A DNA stretch of 64,000 nucleotides from contig NZ_JAJHPV010000013.1 of NCBI RefSeq assembly GCF_020831365.1, positions 1,054,001 through 1,118,000 on the forward strand, given 5' to 3'. The notes beneath the pieces were generated by a model. It made no database searches and was not told the DNA's origin. It saw nothing but the letters and a program-made list of their open reading frames with translations. The stretch is from Massilia agrisoli (GTDB lineage Bacteria; Pseudomonadota; Gammaproteobacteria; Burkholderiales; Burkholderiaceae_D). This document shows, one piece after another, positions 17,668-28,939 of this stretch (position 1 is the first letter of the stretch; each line of letters opens with the position of its first letter). The position numbers and the translations under genes were made by a program.

Positions 17668-19562
17668 CGACTTTGTCCTCGTCTTTTGGGAGTGGAAAGG
17701 TTGGCCCGGGGAGAGTCCCGGTGCATTTCTAAAGGAAGCATGGAGCCCGCTTGTTCAAGGAGCGCGAGCATCGGCGCCGCTTGCAGTGCGTGACTCAGGA
17801 ATTCGCCATGATACTCGTCGCATCCAAGCGAATGTAAAACGGATAATTGCTCGCTGGTCTGGACGCCCTTGGCCAGTACGCCCAGCCCAAGCGCGCGCGC
17901 CAGGTGCACCAGCGCCGCCAGCATGTCGGCCCCGCCAGGCTCGCCCAGCGCCTGGACGAATGAGGGGTCGATGCGCAACGCGGCAAAGGGCAGGGTGCGC
18001 AGCAGGCCGAGGCCAGGGCCGGCGCTGCCGAAATCGTCGACCACCAGGGTAACGCCGCCCCCGTGCAGTTCGTGCAGCGCGGGGTCGGCGTCGCGCTGGC
18101 CGGCGAGCATCTGCTCGGTGACCTGCAGTTCAAGCGCCTTGACCGGCAGCTTGCAGGCGCGGACGTGGCCCAGCACCTTGTCGGCCAGCGAAGCGCCGAC
18201 CCCGGGCGACACCAGCCTGACCGACATCGGCAGCGCCGGCAGCGGGGTGGCCGAGTCGCGCCATTGCGAGGCCTGCGCGCAGGCCTCGCCAACGGTCCAG
18301 TCGTCGACCCGCTCGAGCAGGGCGCGGTCGGGTACGTCGCTGATGTACTGGCGCGCCTCGACCAGGCCGTGGCGCGGATGGCGCCAGTACAGTTGCGCCT
18401 CGACGCCGCGCAGTTCGCCTTCGGCCACGCCCGCGCGCGGCTGGAAGTACAGGTCGAATTCTTCGTTGTCGAGCGCGTGCTTGAGTTCCCTGGCCGACAG
18501 CGCGCGTTCGCTCTCGCGCGCATTGAGCTCTTCGCGGAAGAACTCGATGCCGCCGCGCTTGTTCTGCTTGGCGTGGTACATGGCGCGGTCGGCGTTGCGC
18601 ATCAGGGCTGCGGCATTGTCGGCGTCCTGCGGGTACAGGGCGATCCCGATGCTGGTGCCGGTGTGGACCCCGTGGCCGTCGATCTCGAACGGGCGCGCGT
18701 GTGCCTGGCTGATCTTGCGCGCGACCCGCGCCGCGTTGGCGGCCGCGCCTTTCCCTTCCAGCAGGACCACGAATTCGTCGCCGCCAAGGCGCGCCACCAC
18801 GTCCGACACCCGCACCGACGCCAGCAGGCGCGCCGCCACCTGGCGCAGCAGTTCGTCGCCCAGGTGGTGGCCCAGGGTGTCGTTGACCTGCTTGAAGCGG
18901 TCGAGGTCAAGGAACAGCAGTGCGCATTCGCCCCGGTGGCGGTCGCAGGTGGCCACCGCGTGTTCGAGTTGCTGGATCAGCGAGCGGCGGTTGACCAGCC
19001 CGGTCAAAGCGTCGCGGATCGACAGGTCATGGGCGCGCTGCTCGGCCAGTTTGCGCTCGGCGACTTCCTGTTCCAGTTCGGCGTTGATGCGCTCGAGGTC
19101 CTGCATGCGCTGCACGCGCAGGTCCTGGTAGAGCTGCGACAGTTCGGCCGTCTTGGCGCGCAGTTCGAGGTTTTTGCGGGTCAGGTCGACGAACACCGCG
19201 ACCTTAGTCTGCAGCACCTGCGGGATCACCGGTGTAAACAGATAGTCGGCCGCGCCCGACTGGTAGGCCTTGAGCCGGTGCATCTCGTCGGCGTAGTAGG
19301 CGGTGATGAAGATGATCGGCACCGAACTGCTGCGCGGATGCGAATGGATCGCTTCGGCGGTCTCGAAGCCGTCCATGCCGGGCATGTTCACATCGAGCAG
19401 GATGACCGCGAATTCGTGGGTCAGCACGCGGCGCAACGCTTCCTTGCCCGACGTCGCCGTGACCAGCTCGTAGGGGTTCGATTCCGCAGGCGTCAACAGG
19501 CTTTCGAGCGCGAAAAGGCTCGCCGCGTCATCGTTGACCAATAAAACTTTCGGAATCTGCAC
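17664..19562 (-). CDS. REC-GGDEF-EAL cyclic-di-GMP protein with degenerate EAL
   Basis: A 632-aa cytoplasmic protein. Residues 5-120 form a receiver ([26 protein letters not shown]). A coiled coil leads to a GGDEF domain with an intact LGGDEF motif (about 259), so it should make cyclic di-GMP. The C-terminal EAL domain is altered: [11 protein letters not shown] for [14 protein letters not shown] where NLS is expected, LRIDPSF for LKID, and LAKGVQT for AEGVET; only DDFG is kept. It is therefore probably not a phosphodiesterase and may bind ligand or protein. It is the first gene of the coupled series with the multi-HAMP kinase, which may phosphorylate its receiver. Confidence 0.93.
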   Translation of the reverse strand: MQIPKVLLVNDDAASLFALESLLTPAESNPYELVTATSGKEALRRVLTHEFAVILLDVNMPGMDGFETAEAIHSHPRSSSVPIIFITAYYADEMHRLKAYQSGAADYLFTPVIPQVLQTKVAVFVDLTRKNLELRAKTAELSQLYQDLRVQRMQDLERINAELEQEVAERKLAEQRAHDLSIRDALTGLVNRRSLIQQLEHAVATCDRHRGECALLFLDLDRFKQVNDTLGHHLGDELLRQVAARLLASVRVSDVVARLGGDEFVVLLEGKGAAANAARVARKISQAHARPFEIDGHGVHTGTSIGIALYPQDADNAAALMRNADRAMYHAKQNKRGGIEFFREELNARESERALSARELKHALDNEEFDLYFQPRAGVAEGELRGVEAQLYWRHPRHGLVEARQYISDVPDRALLERVDDWTVGEACAQASQWRDSATPLPALPMSVRLVSPGVGASLADKVLGHVRACKLPVKALELQVTEQMLAGQRDADPALHELHGGGVTLVVDDFGSAGPGLGLLRTLPFAALRIDPSFVQALGEPGGADMLAALVHLARALGLGVLAKGVQTSEQLSVLHSLGCDEYHGEFLSHALQAAPMLALLEQAGSMLPLEMHRDSPRANLSTPKRRGQSR

Positions 19563-19687
19563 GCCAGACTGGACCTGTAAGAAATGGAGTTGTCACTTCG
19601 CTGCAGGGTCGAACAATACTCCAGCACGCCTTTCCGTCAAGAGGACGCACTGTAAACAAGAGTATGCCATGAACACCTAGTTTAACA

Positions 19688-19703
19688 ATTTCACATGTGA
19701 AAT
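19688..19703. promoter_or_regulatory. Perfect 16-bp palindrome, possible operator
   Basis: ATTTCACATGTGAAAT is a perfect 16-bp palindrome, 126 bp upstream of the REC-GGDEF-EAL start and 278 bp upstream of luxR, in otherwise A/T-rich sequence. It is a plausible dimeric-regulator site for the signalling operon; the regulator cannot be named. Confidence 0.4.
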
Positions 19704-19932
19704 AACATACTAAGATTTAATAGCCTACACGAAACAAAATTTCCTCGACGCACGATTCGTGGAGGCGAAGTTGCGTGAAAACCACGGGTTAAGGTAAATA
19801 CATTAAACTGGCTATGCAAAATCTACGACTTGTACTTTTGAGCAATCTGTGCGTCCTTGGGAACGCGCGTGATCAGCCGGCGATTTCGCTGATGAGGAAG
19901 TTATTGGACATTGAGTTTTAGTTATGCTTGGT

Positions 19933-19950
19933 CTAGCATCATGAGACTAG
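19933..19950. promoter_or_regulatory. CTAG-centred imperfect palindrome upstream of luxR
   Basis: CTAGCATCATGAGACTAG is symmetric except for two base pairs and ends 30 bp before the luxR ATG. Its left half CTAGCA equals the half-site of the lux box in front of luxI (21008-21023), but the spacing is 18 rather than 16 bp. It may be an autoregulatory site; this is inference. Confidence 0.4.
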
Positions 19951-19980
19951 CTGTATGGGCGGTAGGAATCTGGAGGGGTA

Positions 19981-20706
19981 ATGGTTGACATGGGACATCT
20001 GACGCAGTTGTTGGACTGCAAGGACGAGGCGGCCTGGCGCGACGCCTTGTTTTTGCTGGCCAGGCGGCAGGGTTTCGACCAGGTGCTGTATGGCGTGGTG
20101 GCCTCGCGCCAGGAGAAGCTGGAATCGGCCTTCTTGCAGAGTAATTATTCGAGCAGCTGGCGTGACCGCTACGATGCCGACCGCCTGCATTATGTCGACC
20201 CGACCGTGACCCATTGCCTGGCCAGTTCGCTACCCATCGTGTGGGAGCCTGACACCTTCGACGGCCCGCGCCAGCGCGAGTTCTATGAGGAAGCCTGCGG
20301 GCACGGCATCCGTTCCGGGATCACCTTTCCGATCCACGGGCCCAGCGGGGAGTTCGGCGTGGTCAGCTTTGCGTCCGACGCGCCGCCCGGGCCGCGCGAC
20401 ACGGTCCAGGCAATAGCCAGCCTGTCGCTGATCCGCGATTACGCGTTCGAATCCTCGCTGAAATTTATCCGGCCGGCGCCGGCGCAGGAACGCCCGCGCC
20501 TGACGCGGCGCGAGCTGGAAGTGCTCAACTGGGTGATGGTCGGCAAGTCCTCGTGGGAGATCTCCAAGATCACCAATTGCTCGGAAGCGACCGTTAACTT
20601 TCATATTGGTAACGTACGCCAGAAATTCGGCGTCAGCACCCGCCAGCAGGCCCTGGTGAAGGCCATCGGCATGGGCATCCTTACCCCGGAAGATCACCAT
20701 CGCTGA
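19981..20706 (+). CDS. luxR: LuxR-type quorum-sensing regulator (AHL receptor)
   Basis: A 241-aa regulator. Residues about 10-160 are the autoinducer-binding domain, with all six residues conserved in acyl-homoserine-lactone receptors: W60, Y64, D73, P74, W88 and G113. Residues about 172-235 are the LuxR helix-turn-helix (LTRRELEVLNWVMVGKSSWE; ATVNFHIGNVRQKF). Loss of none of the ligand residues implies a true AHL sensor, with the nearby LuxI (21093) as the likely signal source. The ATG at 19981 has GGAGGGG 3-4 nt upstream. Its last 26 bp overlap the convergent rsaL. The symbol marks the family, not a specific ortholog. Confidence 0.94.
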   Translation: MVDMGHLTQLLDCKDEAAWRDALFLLARRQGFDQVLYGVVASRQEKLESAFLQSNYSSSWRDRYDADRLHYVDPTVTHCLASSLPIVWEPDTFDGPRQREFYEEACGHGIRSGITFPIHGPSGEFGVVSFASDAPPGPRDTVQAIASLSLIRDYAFESSLKFIRPAPAQERPRLTRRELEVLNWVMVGKSSWEISKITNCSEATVNFHIGNVRQKFGVSTRQQALVKAIGMGILTPEDHHR

Positions 20707-20953
20707 GCTTGCCGTTGAGGTAGAGCTTGACCAGAATCGCCACCGGCGCGGGGATCCCCAGGCCGGTTTCAAAGCGGCTGCCGCTCGACTGGGTGACGCC
20801 GAAACGTCCCCAAAACTTTTCCTGGCTCTCGCGCTTGCTGATGCGGAACCGCTTCAGCTCGCTGCTATGCAGGCCACCGGATTCACTACTGCTGTCGTCG
20901 GAAACGGTGCGCTGGTCCATGTCCAGTTCCTGATACGTGAAATCCTGGTTCAT
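20681..20953 (-). CDS. rsaL: RsaL-like quorum-sensing repressor
   Basis: A 90-aa DNA-binding protein. Its C-terminal half (residues about 36-88: RISKRESQEKFWGRFGVTQS, SGSRFETGLGIPAPVAILVK) closely resembles RsaL of Pseudomonas, the tetra-helical repressor of lasI that sits between lasR and lasI, as I recall that sequence (RRESQETFW.RFG.SQ..GSRFE). The first 30 residues are acidic and serine-rich. Topology is the same as in Pseudomonas: transcribed against luxR (26-bp tail overlap) and divergently from luxI. A Shine-Dalgarno AAAGGA lies 6 nt before the ATG. Expected role is homeostasis of AHL production by repressing luxI. Confidence 0.88.
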   Translation of the reverse strand: MNQDFTYQELDMDQRTVSDDSSSESGGLHSSELKRFRISKRESQEKFWGRFGVTQSSGSRFETGLGIPAPVAILVKLYLNGKLSDGDLPG

Positions 20954-21007
20954 CTGTCGTCCTTTGTCTGAAAAAGGCAGTATTCCACCTCAGGCGAGCC
21001 TAGCCAC

Positions 21008-21023
21008 CTAGCAACCCTGCTAG
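21008..21023. promoter_or_regulatory. lux box in the rsaL-luxI intergenic region
   Basis: CTAGCAACCCTGCTAG is a 16-bp element of the form CT-N12-AG with perfect 6-bp arms (CTAGCA/TGCTAG), the standard LuxR/LasR-type operator. It is 70 bp upstream of the luxI ATG and 55 bp upstream of the rsaL ATG, so AHL-bound LuxR could activate both genes. Confidence 0.82.
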
Positions 21024-21053
21024 TTATCTAATTATCGAATCTGCATGATTCTT

Positions 21054-21070
21054 TTATGCGAGCTGCATAA
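21054..21070. promoter_or_regulatory. RsaL-operator-like inverted repeat before luxI
   Basis: TTATGCGAGCTGCATAA has perfect 6-bp arms. Its core TATGCGAGCTGCATA (21055-21069) fits the 15-bp RsaL site reported upstream of lasI, TATGnAAnTTnCATA, with only the symmetric pair A to G and T to C changed. It lies 31 bp after the lux box and 22 bp before the luxI ATG, where bound RsaL would cover the transcription start. Confidence 0.75.
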
Positions 21071-21092
21071 ATCTTCGATAGCGAGGTGACAC

Positions 21093-21680
21093 ATGGCACT
21101 GCAAATTCGTATAGCGGCAAGGCGTGATTTCAAATCCAGGGACCTGTGGGAAATGCATACCCTGCGGGCCAAGGTCTTCAAGGACCGGCTCGGCTGGGAA
21201 GTGCCGGTCCTGAGCGGGATGGAAATCGACGGCTACGATGCACTCGAGCCGATGTACATGATGATCCGCGATGCAGGCGGGCCGCTGCGCGGCTGCTGGC
21301 GCCTGCTCCCCACAGAAGGCCCGTACATGCTGAAGGACTCGTTCTCGCAGCTGCTGCATGGCCAGGACGCGCCGCAGCACCCGCGCATCTGGGAACTGAG
21401 CCGCTTTGCGATCGAAACCGAAAATAGCGGCCCGTTCGGGTTTTCGGAGATTACGATGGAGTCGATCGCCGAGGTGATCTCGTACGGTTACCATGCCGGC
21501 ATCGACCAGTACGTGACCGTGACCACCACCGCCATCGAGCGCATGCTGCGCCGCGCCGGCGTTGTCACCCGGCGTTTCGGGGCGCCCCTGGCGATCGGGA
21601 TCGAAACCGCGGTGGCGCTGTACGTCGATGTCGCCGCTACCCATGAAGCGATGTCCGAGCGGCGCCGGCTGGCGTCCTGA
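21093..21680 (+). CDS. luxI: Acyl-homoserine-lactone synthase (LuxI family)
   Basis: A 195-aa enzyme that makes an N-acyl-homoserine lactone from S-adenosylmethionine and acyl-ACP. Invariant LuxI residues are all seen: R25, F29, W35 (LRAKVFKDRLGW), D46 and D49 (MEIDGYDA), R70 (GCWRLLPT), F84, and E101 with R104 (WELSRFAI). Acyl-chain length cannot be read safely. The ATG has GAGGTG 5 nt upstream. The promoter region carries a lux box and an RsaL-type operator, predicting positive feedback by LuxR and repression by RsaL. Its last 44 bp overlap the convergent gene at 21637. Confidence 0.95.
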   Translation: MALQIRIAARRDFKSRDLWEMHTLRAKVFKDRLGWEVPVLSGMEIDGYDALEPMYMMIRDAGGPLRGCWRLLPTEGPYMLKDSFSQLLHGQDAPQHPRIWELSRFAIETENSGPFGFSEITMESIAEVISYGYHAGIDQYVTVTTTAIERMLRRAGVVTRRFGAPLAIGIETAVALYVDVAATHEAMSERRRLAS

Positions 21681-23307
21681 AGGCGCCCGGGTCGACGGGC
21701 GGCAGGCGGCCGATGCGGCGCGCGATGGTGCGCCAGTCGGCCAGCGCGGCGCGCAGCTGGGCGCCGGCAATGGCGCCGCTGGCGGGATCGGCCAGCAGGA
21801 CGCCATGCAGTTCGGCCAGTTGCCCCTGCAAGCCAGAGGTGCCGGCCAGCGCCGCCGCCACGCCAGCCCCCAGGCGGTCGATCGCCGCCAGGTAGGACGA
21901 CAGGGCGGGAAGCAGGCTTTGCAGGCTGGCGGCATCCTGCATGGTGCAGGCCTGCGCGCTGCGCAGCGAATCGAGTTCATGCGCCACGGCGACCAGCCTG
22001 GCGCCGGGGGAACGGCGGCCCATTCCGGGCAGGCATTCCAGCAGCCGGGTCAGCCAGCGCCGGCTGGCGTGCGTGTGCAGGCGCATCCGCAGGCGGCTGG
22101 CCAGGCAAGCCAGCGCCTCGGCGCGCGCCTGGCCGGCCTGCAGCCGCCGGGCCACTGCGGCGGTGTCGGTTTCCAGGTCGAGCGCGGCGCGCGCCATCGA
22201 CGACAGGTATTCGCCGATATAAGGCGCGACGGCGTCGAAGCCCTTTGCCAGCGCGCCCAGCCGGCCGCCGACGTCCGTCACCAGCGCTGCGGCCTGTCCG
22301 CGTTCATCGAGGTCCTGGCGCCGCATGCGGCCAAGGGAAGCCTGCAGGCGCGGCGCCTCGATTTCGACGAACTGTTCGCCGAAGTGCTTGAGCGCGGCCA
22401 TCGATGCCAGTACTTCCGGGCGCAGGCGCCCGGGCCATGCCTGCGCCAGCGCGCGTACCGCGTCGATATGGCGGCCTACCAGTGGTGCGCAGTGGGCGCC
22501 GGGCGAGGGCAGCTGGGCGATCCCGGCGGCGAGCGAATCGAGCAGGCCAATCACGGCGGCCACCGCATCGGCGCCGTCGCCGATGCCGTTGTGGCGGAAG
22601 GCGGAGACGCTTTTCGGCCCTGCCGCGCATGCGTCTTGCGCGGCGCCGCGCGCTGAATGCGGCGCGCGCGGCGCGCTCGATGGCGCGCGCAGGTGCGCCG
22701 CCAGGTCGCTCCATCCGGCGTGGGCAACATCGAGCCGGGCCACCAGCAGGGCGCTGTTGAGCGTGGCGCCGGCCATCTGCCCGAGCAGCGCGTTGAACCC
22801 GCACACCACGCCATGCCAGGCGCGCTCCATTGCGCGCTGCGCCGACAGCATCGCCTGCCAGCCGTCAACGCAGGCCGCGCAGGCCGGGTCCTGTTCGCCG
22901 GCGCAGATGAAGCGCTCCAGCCTGGCCAGCGCCGCCGTGCCGTCGAGCGCCGCGGCCGCGTGGGCGACGGCGGCCAGCCTGAGCACCTGCAGGCCGTCGT
23001 TGACGGTCTTGCAGGCGCCGGTATCGGTGGCGGCATACGGCCCGGCGGCGCACAGCGGCGGCAGGCTCGATCGCAGGCGGTCGGCGAACGCGGCGACGTC
23101 GTCGATGCCGCCGTACAGCGCCGGGCGCACGGTGGCCAGCCATGCGGCGGCCAGGCTGGCCATGCCACGGTCGCGCGGCAGCACGGCGCGCAGCCGGGTG
23201 TCGAGCTGGGCGCCGGCGGTTGCCACCTGGCGCACCGCGGCATGCAGGGCATCGTGGGGCAGCGGGTTTTTGACGAGGAGCGGATGGATGAACGCGAGGT
23301 CAGGCAT
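21637..23307 (-). CDS. Uncharacterised alanine-rich helical protein beside luxI
   Basis: Unrecognised 556-aa protein, very rich in alanine, leucine and arginine and predicted almost wholly helical, with long amphipathic segments (for example residues about 250-420). No signal peptide or clear membrane span opens the protein (MPDLAFIHPLLVKNP). Four cysteines cluster as ICAGEQDPACAACVDG. The start at 23307 is chosen because GGAAG lies just upstream; an in-frame ATG at 23334 would add nine residues. That Shine-Dalgarno is inside a perfect 9-bp hairpin. The 3' end overlaps luxI tail-to-tail by 44 bp. All-helical secreted toxins can look like this, but I see no diagnostic motif. Confidence 0.72.
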   Translation of the reverse strand: MPDLAFIHPLLVKNPLPHDALHAAVRQVATAGAQLDTRLRAVLPRDRGMASLAAAWLATVRPALYGGIDDVAAFADRLRSSLPPLCAAGPYAATDTGACKTVNDGLQVLRLAAVAHAAAALDGTAALARLERFICAGEQDPACAACVDGWQAMLSAQRAMERAWHGVVCGFNALLGQMAGATLNSALLVARLDVAHAGWSDLAAHLRAPSSAPRAPHSARGAAQDACAAGPKSVSAFRHNGIGDGADAVAAVIGLLDSLAAGIAQLPSPGAHCAPLVGRHIDAVRALAQAWPGRLRPEVLASMAALKHFGEQFVEIEAPRLQASLGRMRRQDLDERGQAAALVTDVGGRLGALAKGFDAVAPYIGEYLSSMARAALDLETDTAAVARRLQAGQARAEALACLASRLRMRLHTHASRRWLTRLLECLPGMGRRSPGARLVAVAHELDSLRSAQACTMQDAASLQSLLPALSSYLAAIDRLGAGVAAALAGTSGLQGQLAELHGVLLADPASGAIAGAQLRAALADWRTIARRIGRLPPVDPGAFRTPAGAARTSLHG

Positions 23308-23309
23308 AG

Positions 23310-23332
23310 GCAGCTTCCAATGGGGAAGCTGC
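23310..23332 (-). promoter_or_regulatory. Perfect hairpin containing the ribosome-binding site
   Basis: On the minus strand the leader reads GCAGCTTCC, a 5-nt loop, GGAAGCTGC, then CT and the ATG at 23307. The 3' arm of this perfect 9-bp stem contains the Shine-Dalgarno GGAAG, so the structure should block ribosome access unless opened. On DNA the same inverted repeat could be an operator. Confidence 0.6.
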
Positions 23333-23362
23333 ATTACAGCCGCCGGACTTGGCGGTGGCTAC

Positions 23363-23378
23363 CTGATAGAAATATTAG
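23363..23378. promoter_or_regulatory. Weak lux-box-like sequence
   Basis: CTGATAGAAATATTAG fits CT-N12-AG and its arms CTGATA/TATTAG are complementary at five of six positions. It lies 56 bp upstream of the unknown gene's start, a spacing like that of the real lux box to rsaL. It could be chance. Confidence 0.3.
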
Positions 23379-23531
23379 CTTGAGATTGCGCCATGTGCGG
23401 CAGGTCGGCGGGCGCCGCCGCGCGCCAGAGGGGAAGGCGGGCGGCGGCGGGGCCTTGCGTGGCTGTTGCGGCCACAGTGGATGGCTGAACGCGGAGGTAG
23501 GCGGCTTCTGATTTAAAAATGGGGAATACGC

Positions 23532-25619
<2,088 letters not shown>

Positions 25620-25802
25620 GGTCATTCTTTCAAGTTTTTGATTTTTTCGATTTGGCAATATGCACCGGGCAGCCAGCGCAGTCAATCCCGCGCGCGTGCA
25701 GATTTGCTACAAGCGGATTTTGTTTCAGCACGACATTAAAGTATGCTGGATACCAGATATAGACGAACGGGCGCGCCCTGCGCCCGCCTGCCAGGACGGT
25801 CA

Positions 25803-28859
<3,057 letters not shown>

Positions 28860-28939
28860 CAGGGCGGGCGAACTTGTCGCCGGCGGGGTAAAAAGAGTAT
28901 CCTGTGCGGTCCCGTCCGTACGGTATCATTCTCCCCAAC

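Larger units (their letters stand above)
19563..19980. other. 418-bp divergent intergenic region
   Basis: No gene seen. It is A/T-richer than its surroundings and separates the minus-strand signalling operon from luxR. It holds two palindromes described separately: a perfect 16-bp one at 19688-19703 and an imperfect 18-bp one at 19933-19950. Confidence 0.7.

Noticed and set aside
15626-18052. An 808-codon plus-strand frame with 92-aa repeats
   Set aside because: Its repeats simply mirror the 276-bp HAMP coding repeats on the other strand, and it crosses the boundary of two real genes.
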